This document shows, in pieces, positions 50,740 through 54,235 of a stretch of 64,000 bases of DNA; the stretch's first letter is position 1; each line of letters opens with the position of its first letter. The DNA comes from Ursus arctos (lineage: Eukaryota; Chordata; Mammalia; Carnivora; Ursidae), in contig NW_026623100.1 of NCBI RefSeq assembly GCF_023065955.2, positions 66,406,727 through 66,470,726 on the forward strand, given 5' to 3'. Below the pieces are notes generated by a model. The model ran no database searches, was not told the DNA's origin, and saw nothing but the letters and a program-made list of their open reading frames with translations. The position numbers and the translations under genes were made by a program.

Positions 50740-51501
50740 CAAGGCTTCGCTGAAAGCAACTCAGAATTAAAATGTGCCGGATACCCAGCACCAAAACATG
50801 AGCAAGAAGAGAAGGCAGCTCAGCAGCAATTAGGGAATTCTCCAGAGGACGCTGGAAATGTGGACCTTCAACTGTCCATCAAGAAGATGTCATTGATTTG
50901 CAGAGAGCAAGCCAAGAATATCACTCCTGACATTTCCAAAACCACACAACCCATAAAGCAGCCTGAGTGGGGAGTGGCGGCAGGGAAGCCGAGAAGCCAG
51001 ACCTCCTGTGTGCACAGACCCGGACACCTGGCAGATGCCGGCGGAGCCCCAGAGAAGACACGGGCTCCCGAGCCAAAACCCGAGACGGGAAGTGCTCACA
51101 CGAAACAGCAGGGAAAGAGGACCCTCAAGAGAGTTAGCAGCTCAAGGAACCATCGCACAGAGAGACAGGAGTGAGAAAGATGTCTCAGTGGTACAGCAAA
51201 GGCCCAAAGTGTGCCAGAACCGACTTCCCGAGCCCTCTGCAGATCCTGACTTCAGACGATCCAAGTCTCCACAGCCTGGAGGCCCCCGGAGGCCCCCGGC
51301 GGCCTCTCTGTACTGACCAGAGTCTGAGCAGCCCACGGGTGAGGAGTGCGGGAGACCCGCCTTCCCCTCGCAGCCCTGGACGGGTGAGACGGGGGAGGTG
51401 ATGCCGGGCGGAGGTGTGACCCACCTCGGGATCCTCGGGGAAGATGTTGTCAACCAGCCTTTTGTACCTGGGGCGTAGAGCACCGCAGCAACCACACACA
51501 C
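3984..51501 (-). CDS. EFR3B: EFR3B, plasma-membrane anchor of the PI4KA complex (exons 2-23; exon 1 outside window)
   Basis: EFR3 proteins are peripheral plasma-membrane scaffolds that recruit PI4KA with TTC7 and FAM126 to make PI4P. The 22 exons seen here splice in frame into residues 3-817 of an 817-residue product (2447 nt visible plus 7 nt expected in exon 1), with GT-AG at every junction and no internal stop. The N-terminus has the cysteine cluster GVCGCCGAL (Cys5, Cys7, Cys8), known in the family as palmitoylation sites, followed by a basic stretch RPRYKR. The rest is the all-helical ARM/HEAT-like rod (about residues 30-680), then a charged linker (about 684-766) and a C-terminal tail ending DLCVY. 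The paralogue EFR3A is less likely, because the Ser/Pro-rich exon 7 and the tail match EFR3B as I remember it. Introns grow towards the 5' end. No promoter is visible. The identification is by recall of the protein family, not by search. Confidence 0.96.
4090..4512 (-). other. EFR3B: Intron 22 of EFR3B
   Basis: 423 bp of unique sequence. No repeat or other feature is recognised. Confidence 0.8.
4513..4562 (-). CDS. EFR3B: EFR3B exon 22 (residues 767-783)
   Basis: A 50-nt exon between GTCTAG and GTAAGT. It encodes ASLLQSKLNQIFEITI plus two bases of Arg783. An amphipathic helix followed by a strand-like FEITI is visible. Intron 22, which separates it from the last exon, is only 423 bp. Confidence 0.95.
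5136..5207. repeat. (TA)36 microsatellite
   Basis: 72 uninterrupted bases of alternating T and A, within a longer AT-rich tract to about 5350. Perfect TA runs of this length can extrude cruciforms and vary in length between individuals. Confidence 0.95.
5600..5720 (+). repeat. MIR-like SINE fragment
   Basis: The stretch GAGTTGTCATGAAAATGACA followed by a GTGCCTGAGTGCCAG-like end resembles the 3' half of MIR (GTTGTGAGGATTAAATG then GTGCCTGGCACA). It is highly diverged. Confidence 0.4.
5984..6090 (-). CDS. EFR3B: EFR3B exon 21 (residues 731-766)
   Basis: 107 nt between ACCGCAG and GTGAGT. It encodes DSVAVEEQERERRRQVVEKF and QKAPFEEIAAHCGAR. The first part is a long charged helix (EEQERERRRQ). 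In the EFR3 family this C-terminal region contacts TTC7, so it is the likely complex-assembly surface. Confidence 0.95.
6091..7185 (-). other. EFR3B: Intron 20 of EFR3B
   Basis: 1.1 kb. The AT-rich centre (about 6650-6960) is unassigned. No repeat is confidently recognised. Confidence 0.75.
7186..7234 (-). CDS. EFR3B: EFR3B exon 20 (residues 715-731)
   Basis: The smallest coding exon, 49 nt, between CCTCAG and GTAAGT. It encodes RVPAEEITYETLKKAI plus one base of Val731. It is flanked by introns of 2.9 kb and 1.1 kb. Confidence 0.94.
7960..8165 (+). mobile_element. Degraded L1 (L1M-type) 3' end
   Basis: The run from GGCTCCCTTTGGGAAG through CTGATCTGGGTGTGACTG to GTGAAAATTCACTGAGCTGT matches the 3' UTR of old mammalian L1 elements as I recall it. 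No target-site duplication is detectable. Confidence 0.55.
9909..9934. repeat. Short (GA)n(GT)n microsatellite
   Basis: Alternating GA units run directly into GT units on the plus strand. Confidence 0.8.
10136..10227 (-). CDS. EFR3B: EFR3B exon 19 (residues 684-714)
   Basis: 92 nt between TCCCAG and GTGAGT. It encodes EDRLSKRKSIGETISLQVEV and ESRNSPEKEE. The RKS and NSP serines in a basic/acidic context suggest phosphorylation, which is inference; phosphoregulation of Efr3 is reported in yeast. Confidence 0.95.
10228..10974 (-). other. EFR3B: Intron 18 of EFR3B
   Basis: 0.75 kb. It contains a MIR relic at about 10505-10660. Nothing else is recognised. Confidence 0.75.
10505..10660 (-). repeat. 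MIR SINE relic
   Basis: Resembles reverse-oriented MIR: a TATTATTATCC stretch, then a CTCTAAGGCAGGT stretch and a CTATAGTCAAGGAAAATGAA segment corresponding to TTACAGATGAGGAAACTGA. Confidence 0.5.
10975..11102 (-). CDS. EFR3B: EFR3B exon 18 (residues 641-684)
   Basis: 128 nt between TTCCAG and GTAGGC. It encodes LSQNLDGVVIEFLFRQSKIS and then EVLGGSGYNSDRLCLPYIPQ plus LT, ending with one base of Asp684. This is the last well-folded-looking part before the charged C-terminal region. Confidence 0.95.
11103..11793 (-). other. EFR3B: Intron 17 of EFR3B
   Basis: 0.69 kb of unique-looking sequence. No repeat is recognised. Confidence 0.75.
11794..11861 (-). CDS. EFR3B: EFR3B exon 17 (residues 619-641)
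   Basis: A 68-nt exon between CTCCAG and GTGAGA. It encodes VIETRKKEAPYMLPEDVFVE and RP, with two bases of Arg641. It is a charged, Pro-containing connector between the main rod and the next segment. Confidence 0.95.
11862..13250 (-). other. EFR3B: Intron 16 of EFR3B
   Basis: 1.4 kb. An old AT-rich repeat relic occupies about 12530-12926. The rest is unassigned. Confidence 0.75.
12596..12926 (+). mobile_element. Old LINE-type 3' end relic with A-rich tail
   Basis: Motifs such as GACTGGGTATTAGATAACA, TTATGTAGGAAGGTGTCC and a terminal CTTTCATAAAAAAAACTTAA resemble a widespread mammalian LINE 3' end. The preceding 12535-12595 looks like part of the same repeat in the opposite orientation. The family name is not certain. 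Confidence 0.4.
13251..13382 (-). CDS. EFR3B: EFR3B exon 16 (residues 575-618)
   Basis: 132 nt, phase 0 at both ends, between TGCCACAG and GTTGGT. It encodes DVAQVNEENLPVYNRCALYG and LGAAYLNLISQLTAVPAFCQ, then HVRE. It forms late repeats of the rod. The donor GTTGGT is non-consensus at +3 and +4. Confidence 0.95.
13383..14588 (-). other. EFR3B: Intron 15 of EFR3B
   Basis: 1.2 kb. No repeat or exon is recognised. Confidence 0.75.
14589..14750 (-). CDS. EFR3B: EFR3B exon 15 (residues 521-574)
   Basis: 162 nt, phase 0 at both ends, between CGCCCAG and GTGGGA. It encodes HSQQLYRHIYLSCKEETNIQ, a helix KHYEAVYGLLALISIELANE, and EVVVDLIRLVLAVQ. The symmetrical phase means skipping would delete 54 residues without a frameshift. 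Confidence 0.96.
14751..15411 (-). other. EFR3B: Intron 14 of EFR3B
   Basis: 0.66 kb, about a quarter of which is one CAN-SINE at 14890-15035. The rest is unique. Confidence 0.8.
14890..15035 (-). mobile_element. CAN-SINE (short, older form)
   Basis: Reverse-oriented tRNA-Lys-derived SINE: (TC)n and T-run, short body, then TGAGCCAGCCAGGTGCCCC as the complement of the head. It is flanked by a perfect 17-bp target-site duplication, CAGGGAGAGGATGCCTT, at 14873-14889 and 15036-15052. Confidence 0.93.
15412..15487 (-). CDS. EFR3B: EFR3B exon 14 (residues 495-520)
   Basis: 76 nt between TCCCAG and GTTAGC. It encodes TLSDISVLKLKVDKCSRQDT and VFMKK. The donor GTTAGC has T at +3, weaker than the consensus, but the phase and protein sequence fit exons 13 and 15 exactly. 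Confidence 0.95.
15488..16012 (-). other. EFR3B: Intron 13 of EFR3B
   Basis: 0.53 kb, strongly C/T-rich on the plus strand at about 15590-15860. No repeat is recognised. Confidence 0.75.
16013..16185 (-). CDS. EFR3B: EFR3B exon 13 (residues 438-495)
   Basis: 173 nt, the longest coding exon, between CTGGCAG and GTGAAC. It encodes VSTGFQCNNMMSALPSNFLD, then RLLSTALMEDAEIRLFVLEI and LISFIDRHGNRHKFSTI, ending with two bases of Ser495. This is the middle of the helical rod. Confidence 0.96.
16730..17299 (+). mobile_element. 5'-truncated L1, antisense to EFR3B
   Basis: Contains the end of ORF2 and the 3' UTR of a carnivore L1: GATGAATGGATAAAGAAGAT, CAACAACATGGATGCAACTA and GAGGGTTGCTGGAGGGGAGG, then an A-rich tail. 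The short open frame over it (16701-17051) is ORF2-derived and degenerate. A target-site duplication CAAAAGCAGC lies at 16720-16729 and 17300-17309. Confidence 0.9.
17910..18015 (+). mobile_element. MER5-like hAT DNA transposon fragment
   Basis: GCGTAAGAATCCCTGGGGAG, then AAATAGATTCCAGGACGCTA and CCAAATCTCTAGGGAGTCC, resemble the MER5A arrangement of AGAATCACCTGGGGAGC followed by AGAATCTCTGGGGGT. Diverged. Confidence 0.5.
18518..18569 (-). CDS. EFR3B: EFR3B exon 12 (residues 420-437)
   Basis: A 52-nt exon between TCTACAG and GTGAGC. It finishes Gly420 and encodes ENRNRLTQIMLLKSLLQ, a single helix. The exon is defined by the match on both sides: GG from exon 11 plus A here gives Gly, and CAG meets GTA of exon 13. 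Confidence 0.95.
18570..18972 (-). other. EFR3B: Intron 11 of EFR3B
   Basis: 0.4 kb with a 20-bp tandem duplication at 18709-18748. Otherwise unique. Confidence 0.8.
18709..18748. repeat. 20-bp perfect tandem duplication
   Basis: GACCAGAGAATGAATGGCTT occurs twice head to tail with no mismatch, so it arose recently or by local slippage. Confidence 0.95.
18973..19084 (-). CDS. EFR3B: EFR3B exon 11 (residues 383-420)
   Basis: 112 nt between CCTGCAG and GTAAGC. It encodes SFASTLPTYQRSEVILFIMS and then KVPLPSLHHPMETGRT, leaving two bases of Gly420. The loop from about residue 404 looks less conserved than its flanks compared with the human protein as I remember it. Confidence 0.93.
19085..19681 (-). 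other. EFR3B: Intron 10 of EFR3B, GC-rich
   Basis: 0.6 kb, GC- and CpG-rich from about 19380. The last part next to the exon 10 donor carries four CCCCGCCC boxes on the plus strand. No repeat is recognised. Confidence 0.8.
19616..19671. promoter_or_regulatory. Cluster of four GC boxes beside the exon 10 donor
   Basis: CCCCGCCC occurs at 19616, 19631, 19649 and 19664, spaced 15-18 bp. On the EFR3B strand these are GGGCGGGG tracts starting 10 nt past the exon 10 donor dinucleotide. They could be Sp-family sites or, in RNA, G-run splicing enhancers or a G-quadruplex. Function is inference. Confidence 0.45.
19682..19843 (-). CDS. EFR3B: EFR3B exon 10 (residues 329-383)
   Basis: 162 nt between GCTCAG and GTGGGA. 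It completes Gly329 and encodes PTVLEMFNTLLRQLRLSIDY, the loop ALTGSYDGAISLG, and the helix TKIIKEHEERMFQEAVIKTI. The donor is GTGGGA, not the more common GTAAG/GTGAG form, and it is followed by a very G-rich intronic stretch. Confidence 0.95.
20067..20202 (-). CDS. EFR3B: EFR3B exon 9 (residues 284-329)
   Basis: 136 nt between a C-rich acceptor CCCCAG and GTAAGG. It encodes PQHSHLVIQQLLSHLDANSR and then an Ala/Val-rich helix (AGIVEVLSEAAVIAATGSV). The exon is GC- and CpG-rich, like its surroundings. Phase 0 in, one base of Gly329 out. Confidence 0.95.
20203..20897 (-). other. EFR3B: Intron 8 of EFR3B
   Basis: 0.7 kb with an AT-rich patch near 20640-20730. No repeat is assigned. Confidence 0.75.
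20898..20976 (-). CDS. EFR3B: EFR3B exon 8 (residues 257-283)
   Basis: 79 nt between CTCACAG and GTATGG. It encodes HLDNHSLWEPKVFAIRCFK and IIMYSIQ, one helical repeat of the rod. Phase 2 in, phase 0 out. Confidence 0.95.
20977..21425 (-). other. EFR3B: Intron 7 of EFR3B
   Basis: 0.45 kb. No repeat or exon is recognised. Confidence 0.75.
21426..21560 (-). CDS. EFR3B: EFR3B exon 7 (residues 212-257)
   Basis: 135 nt between CCCACAG and GTGAGT. It starts with a Ser/Pro and Glu/Lys-rich loop (SRSPSPLQAPEKEKE), probably an exposed linker. It then re-enters helix with AERCLRELLGRAAFGNIKNA. The length is divisible by three. The loop is one of the parts that I recall separating EFR3B from EFR3A. 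Confidence 0.95.
21561..23002 (-). other. EFR3B: Intron 6 of EFR3B
   Basis: 1.4 kb with one CAN-SINE at 21635-21817 soon after the exon 7 acceptor side. The rest is unique, including a purine-rich stretch at about 22085-22190. Confidence 0.8.
21635..21817 (-). mobile_element. CAN-SINE
   Basis: T-run and AAAGATTTTATTTATTTATT, AG-rich body, GACTCCCTGCGGAGCAGGGA, and an end that is the complement of the tRNA-Lys head. Flanked by TGCAGCCTGCGTTT (21621-21634) and TGCAGTCTGCGTTT (21818-21831), a 14-bp duplication with one mismatch. Same strand as EFR3B. Confidence 0.93.
23003..23152 (-). CDS. EFR3B: EFR3B exon 6 (residues 162-212)
   Basis: 150 nt between CTTACAG and GTAAGC. It finishes Lys162 and encodes IRMSGIKGLQGVVRKTVND, then the segment containing NIWDPQHMDKIVPSLLFNLQ and IEEAE. 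This is the central part of the N-terminal rod. Its length is divisible by three, so skipping it would keep the frame. Confidence 0.96.
23770..24120 (-). mobile_element. Old L1 (L1M-type) 3' relic
   Basis: TTATAAAATAATACATGCCA, GAGAAGTACAAAGAAGA and TTTTTGCTATTGTAATAATG match the reverse complement of ancient L1 3' ends. Heavily diverged. Confidence 0.55.
24178..24392 (+). mobile_element. CAN-SINE
   Basis: Starts GGGGCACCTGCGTGGCTCAG, with tRNA A-box-like TGGCTCAGTCGG and B-box-like GATCGAGCC, a CT-rich body and the tail AAGTAAATCTTAAAAAA. A short repeat AGAAATG flanks it (about 24170 and 24393), which may be the target duplication. Antisense to EFR3B. Confidence 0.9.
24492..24513. repeat. 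Homopolymer of 22 G
   Basis: An uninterrupted plus-strand G run bordered by CAC and CGCGG. Runs this long are unstable in cloning and sequencing, so the exact length is doubtful. Confidence 0.9.
25234..25280. repeat. (CG)n/(CA)n alternating purine-pyrimidine tract
   Basis: CACA, then seven alternating CG steps, then TG and CA steps, 47 bases almost entirely alternating. This is a classic Z-DNA-prone composition. Confidence 0.9.
25610..27430. repeat. 1.8-kb TG-rich minisatellite, about 35 units with higher-order structure
   Basis: Each unit has a fixed core, GTGCTATTGTGTTTGTGTG then ATTCTG, joined by variable TG/AG tracts and GACTGTGCATG. I count about 35 cores, or one per 52 bp. A marked variant with TTGTTTTTGTGTGAGTCTG recurs at about 26201, 26463 and 26969, five and ten units apart, so a 5-unit block (about 255 bp) was duplicated. 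On the EFR3B strand the array is CA-rich. The long His/Thr-rich open frames over it are a by-product of the repeat. Confidence 0.95.
27431..28461. other. Unique part of intron 5
   Basis: About 1 kb between the tandem array and a SINE. No exon or repeat is recognised. Open frames here lack family features. Confidence 0.6.
28462..28580 (+). mobile_element. CAN-SINE (short, older form)
   Basis: A short tRNA-derived SINE with the head TTGGCACCCGGCTGGCTCGG, a B-box-like GTTCGAGCC and the tail AAATAAAATCTTAAAAAAAA. Perfect 13-bp duplication AAAGCATTCATTC at 28449-28461 and 28581-28593. Confidence 0.93.
28585..28623. repeat. (ATTC)n tract
   Basis: ATTC/ACTC units running into ATTCAACAAC. This is the characteristic end of a reverse-oriented L2 element. 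Confidence 0.85.
28594..29110 (-). mobile_element. L2 LINE 3' region relic
   Basis: From the ATTC repeat through CGGCACCTGACAGGCAGCAG, GTGAACAAAACGATGAC and GGTTACATTCTGCTGG to GCATTCCAGGCACAGGAACAG and GTGCAAAGGCCCTGTGGCAG. This follows the order of a reverse-complemented L2 3' end. Confidence 0.7.
29511..29632 (-). CDS. EFR3B: EFR3B exon 5 (residues 122-162)
   Basis: 122 nt between CCGGGCAG and GTAAGT. It encodes FVKFANIEEDTPSYHRSYDF and the following helix with the SEMCHSSHDD stretch, leaving two bases of Lys162. The exon is phase 0 at its start. The 6.4-kb intron after it carries the TG/CA tandem array. Confidence 0.95.
30144..30302 (-). mobile_element. CAN-SINE
   Basis: TTAAAGATTTTATTTATTTA, a GA-rich body, GCAGACTCCCCACTGAG, and a damaged complement of the head ending GGTGCCCC. 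Flanked by ATTGCTTAAAATT (30131-30143) and ATTGTTTAAAATT (30303-30315), 12 of 13 identical. Confidence 0.9.
30330..30541 (-). mobile_element. CAN-SINE, younger arctoid-type
   Basis: A full-length reverse copy with the GACAGAGATAGAGACAGCCA and GCGAGAGAGGGAACACAAGC body and the end GTGCCACCCAGGCGCCCC. Perfect 14-bp duplication TGAGCACATTTTTA at 30316-30329 and 30542-30555. It lies directly against the duplication of the neighbouring older SINE. Confidence 0.94.
31600..31792 (-). mobile_element. CAN-SINE
   Basis: A-rich/AAAGATTTTTG tail, GA-rich body, GCGGACTCCCCCCTGAGCAA, and the end TGAGCCACCCAGGTGCCCC. The target duplication is obscured by flanking T-runs. Confidence 0.9.
32960..33120 (+). 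repeat. MIR SINE
   Basis: TGTGTGACTGTGGACAAGTC, TCTCCTCATCTGTGATGTAG, CACCAGGATTAAATG and CACAGTGCCTGGC follow MIR from its core to its 3' part in order. Confidence 0.8.
33948..34140 (+). repeat. MIR SINE
   Basis: GTGTTATGGTTATGAAGGGG, CTGAATCCCACCTCCGCCAC, GGCAAATTACTTAAGTTTCT and CCCCCATCTGTAAAATGGGG match MIR, including the tRNA-derived part. Confidence 0.85.
34443..34628 (-). mobile_element. CAN-SINE
   Basis: TTATTTATTTGAGAGTGAGT, GA-rich body, CCTGCTGAGCAAGGAGCC, end ACTGAGCCACAGGCACCCC. Possible duplication AAACTGAAGATT (34431-34442) and AAACTTAAGATT (34629-34640). Confidence 0.9.
35790..36283 (-). mobile_element. MLT1-like (ERVL-MaLR) solo LTR relic
   Basis: Reverse-complement signature: TAATAAATTACCACAATTTA, GTGGCATAAAACAACACACA, TTATTACCTTATGCTTCTGG, a TCCTCCATCTTCAAGGCCAG block, GGATAATCCAGGAGAATCTC, and GGACATCCTTGGGGGACCAT near the end. 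No internal retroviral coding sequence is present. Family assignment is from memory. Confidence 0.65.
37754..37960 (-). mobile_element. CAN-SINE with a small internal duplication
   Basis: Reverse copy ending TGAGCCACCCAGGCGCCCC. Flanked by a 17-bp duplication, CTGAAAGTGTGGTTTTA (37737-37753) and CTGAAAGTGCGGTTTTA (37961-37977), one mismatch. Inside, the GGGGCTTGATCCCAGGA segment is repeated (about 37866-37900). Confidence 0.94.
37978..39030 (-). mobile_element. L1 (L1M-type) 3' fragment, sense with EFR3B
   Basis: About 1 kb reading as the reverse complement of an old L1: TAAAATTCACAAAACC, GGTATATACCTAGGAAGAC, CCCTAATGATTAGTGATGTT, TTAATTGGGTTGTCTTTCTG, CAGATATATGATTTGTAAAT, TTGATGAAGTCCATTTGTC. 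ORF2 remnants are interrupted by many stops. Confidence 0.9.
39494..39533. repeat. (GGAA)n/(GGGA)n purine tract
   Basis: Forty bases of pure purine on the plus strand, shifting from GGAA to GGGA units. Confidence 0.85.
41473..41623 (-). CDS. EFR3B: EFR3B exon 4 (residues 71-121)
   Basis: 151 nt between CCCCCAG and GTAAGG. It completes Gly71 and encodes YVCIAMEALDQLLMACHC through KPNLQILGTNS, a helical-repeat segment of the N-terminal rod. It is isolated by the two largest complete introns in the window, 8.6 kb on the 5' side and 11.8 kb on the 3' side. Confidence 0.96.
41995..42230 (-). repeat. Possible L2 relic
   Basis: CAAGTATTTGCTGAGTACCC and GGTGCCCAGAGTTGGACGGA resemble a reverse-oriented L2 3' end. 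Weak. Confidence 0.35.
42517..42723 (+). mobile_element. CAN-SINE, younger arctoid-type
   Basis: Full-length copy: GGGGCGCCTGGGTGGCACAG, AAGCGTCTGCCTTCGGCTCA, AGCCTGCTTCTTCCTCTCCC, TTGCTGGCTGTCTCTCTGTC, AAATAAATAAATAAAA tail. Perfect 14-bp duplication AAAACCTGAGTGAA at 42503-42516 and 42724-42737. Antisense to EFR3B. Confidence 0.95.
43247..43428 (+). mobile_element. CAN-SINE
   Basis: GGACGCCTGGGTGGCTCAGT head, CATGATCTCAGGGTCATGAG body, CT-rich stretch and AAAAAGAAAA tail. Perfect 16-bp duplication AAAGAAAACAGAGTAG at 43231-43246 and 43429-43444. Confidence 0.95.
43445..47539. other. Unassigned part of intron 3
   Basis: About 4.1 kb without a recognised exon or interspersed repeat apart from the T-run. 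Minor features: a (CAGGAC)n-like triplet repeat at about 45897-45915. Confidence 0.5.
44745..44766. repeat. T homopolymer of about 22
   Basis: Long T-run on the plus strand with no recognised SINE or L1 body beside it. It could be the tail of a very short minus-strand retro-insertion. Confidence 0.8.
48540..49130 (-). mobile_element. Old L1 (L1M-type) 3' relic
   Basis: GTGACACATGCTCAATAGAG, TTCTTGGGATAGAAGAATAG, AATTTACTGGATCAAAGGGC and a CACCATAATGAACATC motif follow the order of a reverse-oriented ancient L1 end. The CA tract lies within it. Confidence 0.65.
48610..48640. repeat. (CA)15 microsatellite
   Basis: Uninterrupted CA dinucleotides inside an AT-rich old repeat. Confidence 0.92.
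49642..49874 (-). mobile_element. CAN-SINE
   Basis: A-rich tail complement, GAGAGAGAAGGGAGAGGGGC body, ACTGAGCCACCCAGGTGCCC end. Contains extra TGATCTCATGATCTCATGAT duplication units at about 49790-49810. Flanked by CCCTGCTTTTT at 49631-49641 and 49875-49885. Confidence 0.92.
50240..50367 (-). CDS. EFR3B: EFR3B exon 3 (residues 29-71)
   Basis: 128 nt, entered in phase 0 after TTTCACAG and left after two bases of Gly71 at GTAAGAG. It encodes the first helices of the rod, from DGLVKTNMEKLTFYAL to IRDVGRHRYG. The RHRYG end is a conserved EFR3 signature as far as I recall. It lies 8.6 kb from exon 4 and 1.06 kb from exon 2. Confidence 0.96.
50368..51424 (-). other. EFR3B: Intron 2 of EFR3B
   Basis: 1.06 kb with an L2/MIR-like fragment (about 50480-50590) and a TA/TG microsatellite. 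50740-51424 is unique, with a short GGAGGCCCCC repeat at about 51280-51305. Confidence 0.8.
50595..50738. repeat. Compound TATG/TA/(TG)n microsatellite
   Basis: 144 bases, mostly alternating pyrimidine and purine, ending in an uninterrupted (TG)22 run at 50695-50738. Length polymorphism is likely. Confidence 0.92.
51425..51501 (-). CDS. EFR3B: EFR3B exon 2 (residues 3-28)
   Basis: This 77-nt exon is the first coding exon in the window. It opens with two bases that complete Gly3 and encodes VCGCCGAL then RPRYKRLVDNIFPEDPE. The Cys5/7/8 cluster is the S-acylation site that holds EFR3 proteins on the plasma membrane, and the Arg/Lys run next to it suits binding to acidic lipids. The acceptor is GTTGCAG at its right edge and the donor is GTGGGT at its left edge. 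The ATG and one further codon must come from exon 1. Confidence 0.96.
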
Positions 51502-52615
51502 CTGCAACGGCAAGAAGAAAAACCCGTTGAGTGTGGCCTCCCACGCAAGCTGGGGGACCTGGGAACCACACCACGGCGGCTTGTGAGGAACCCGACCCAG
51601 GCCGGGAAGCAGAAGGATCCCTCCCCTCCGGTGTCAGGGGCCCAGGGGTGGCCCTCTCCCACAACGTGCCTGCATTCCACACCTTTGCCCTGGGGGGTCA
51701 AGCACGGTGACATGTGTGAGCATGACGCCAGGCCTTGGAGGGGCACTTTCGGGGTGCAAGCTCACCTAGAGGTCAGGTGCTACCCCTGGACACACACACG
51801 TGCACACACACACTCAGGGGCAGGACTATAAACCTGTCTCTTGCAGCCCAAGAGCTTCCCCCGCATCCTGGGAAGATGGACACAGCTTGAGGAAAATTTG
51901 TTCCTCCTATCCCACCCCCCACTGACACCCCACTTCTTTTATTCTCCCTCTTCAATCTCCTCTACCATCCCGTCCCCTGGGGCCATTTCCATTACAGAAT
52001 GTTATGTGAAACGATGATAAATTAACATTACCATTAATTATTAACATTTGAAAATGCATCTTTAATGCAGTGTGATGGTGGTGTTTCAGGGTGGGGCAGG
52101 CCCCTAGGGGGCCAGCCAGGCCGTGCGTGGTCCCCGGTGCCAGCCCTCCCACCCCACAAAGTGTCCACTGGCCTGTGGCAAAGCGAGAGACCAAGAACAA
52201 TGTGGTACATTTTTAGAAAGCTGAATCTATTCCACGTAGAAGGCCGTCTGACATGACCTCTTTCTTTGTCTTTGGGTGCTGTGAAATGATGGTGTTAGGA
52301 AATCAGCGGTAACAGAACAAACCTCGGGAAAAGAAAAAGCTGACTCTTGTAGGTCCCACCATAAAAACTGTCAGTGGACAAAGGACACGGAACCGTCTGG
52401 GATCCAAGGCTGTGTCACCTTCCTTCCGCCCCAGGGGTCTCTCCTTCCTCTTCCCAGCCACACCACCTCCTGCCCTGTGGGCGGGGAGTGGGCATTGTGG
52501 GAGGGGCCAAGGGGAGGGCAGCGAAGGGCCTGGGAAAGTCCACCCCCCAAAAATAATTGCTCCCTCATTCTCCCAATTAATGCTTAATTTTGCTTGTATA
52601 AACTCTCCAGTTGAA

Positions 52616-52623
52616 ATGCAAAT
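52616..52623 (+). promoter_or_regulatory. Octamer ATGCAAAT in an AT-rich unique block
   Basis: A perfect POU-family octamer, with AATTAATGCTTAATTTTG (homeodomain-like TAAT cores) 30-40 bp to the left. Context suggests an enhancer, but one octamer alone occurs often by chance. Confidence 0.3.
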
Positions 52624-53991
52624 GCACATGGAAGGATCAGGCCTAAGGGTCATTCGGAAAAGAATGAATTACTTCAGTGGGAATTACTTGAACCACACAA
52701 AGAGCTTTACAGCTGCGGAGAAAGGCAGCTCTCTGGGAATTTTGATTGGGAGGGGGTGCAGGGAGGCAGTGCCAGGAGGAGGAAGGAGCAGTGATTTGGG
52801 CCCCGGGGTGACTCCGGTACAAGGGAACAGGTGCTCTCTTGAAGAAGGCAAGGGGCACACCAAAGGAGGACGGGATGTCAGGTAACTGACCCATGCCCCC
52901 CTCGCCCCAGCCTCCCACTTGCCCATGCACGAGGGCAGCAGAACGGCTCCGCGGCTGCTGCGCCAGGCCCTCCAGGGGCAGTCTCGCTGGGTTGGCCTGG
53001 CATCTCCTCATCTCTCTGCCCACGCCTGGGAGGGGTGTTCCAGCTCTGGATTCCAGCCAGGGCTATTTTTCCTGACGGAACAGCTCCCAGGGGTGGCGTT
53101 CTCTGTCTCCGGCCTCCAAGCCTGGGATTTAAATCCATCCTCCTTCCCCCTTCGGCCATCCTGCCCTCTGCTCAGTGCAGCCATCAGCACGCTTCTTTCC
53201 AAGATGCCCACGGGACATGCCCTACACTCTCCCGGCAGCCTCCTTCGTCACTGTCCCCAGACTAGGAGCACTGGCCGTTTGTGTTTTAAAGGAGTGAGGA
53301 AAGAGCATCACGGAGAAGCTGGGACTGCAAAGTCCCCATGCCAGTCCCTTCCTCGAACATTTCTGAGAGGCCTAGGAGGCAGGGCCTGCACGAGACAGAG
53401 GCCAAGTTCATGGTTGTTAGAAACTCAGACTTGTCGAGAAAGCACAAGCCCATTTTGGGTACTCAGGGCAGAAAGCCCTGTGCAGGGCCACCAAGGGGGC
53501 TGAGGGCTCTTGGTGCTACCAGTGGGACCAGGAGCCACTTCCCAGGGGCAGCAGGCCTGGCTGTATCTCGGTCTAGGGACGCTGGCTCAGTTTCTTCCCA
53601 GTAGAAACCAGACAGCCTGTTGGTCTCCTGCTCTCTTGTCTCGAGAAGAGTGTGCTTCATGCCCCCCCTTCTGCTCCAGTGCCTCCTTCTCTAACTCACA
53701 GGCCTCTTCCTGGAACATGCCTCTCCCAGCACAGAGGCGGGAGGAGCCCATGCCGGTGAGAACCAGTCACATTCAAGGCCCCAGGGCACTGTCCCACCAG
53801 ACAGGGAGAGGTAAGAAGGCCAAAAGAACAAGACAGGAGAGCAGGTTCCCCCCCCCCCATCAGCAAACCTGCCATTGCTTTTGGGGGGCTTCCTGACTTC
53901 CGTCCTGGTGCTTTTTCCTAGTCTGTTCTTCCTTTCCAACCTCCTCAGACCCCTTGAGGGCTCAAGAGGCAGGTGGTCAACAGCACGGCTT

Positions 53992-54235
53992 TCATTTCTT
54001 TCTTAAAATTTCATTTATTTATTTATTTATTTATTTGAGAGAGAGAGAGGGAGCGCTCATGAGGCACAGGGGCAGGGGGAGGGCAGAGGAGTCAGGGGCG
54101 GGGGGGGGGGGGCAAAGGGAGAAGCAGACTCCCCGCTGAGCACAGAGCCTGCTGTGGGGCTCCATTCCAGGACCTTGAGACCATGATCTGAGCCGAAGGC
54201 AGACACTTAACCAACTGAGCCACCCAGGCACCCCA
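53992..54235 (-). mobile_element. CAN-SINE with internal G-run
   Basis: TTTCATTTATTTATTTATTT, GA-rich body containing an interrupted G-run (about 54097-54112), GACTCCCCGCTGAGCACAGA and the end CACCCAGGCACCCC. Flanked by CAGCACGGCTT (53981-53991) and CAGCATGGCTT (54236-54246), one mismatch. Confidence 0.92.

Noticed and set aside
3984..51501. Alternative identification as EFR3A
   Set aside because: The Ser/Pro and Glu/Lys-rich exon 7 and the PPPSPSGT...DLCVY tail match EFR3B as remembered, and the inferred length is 817 aa. A database comparison would settle it.
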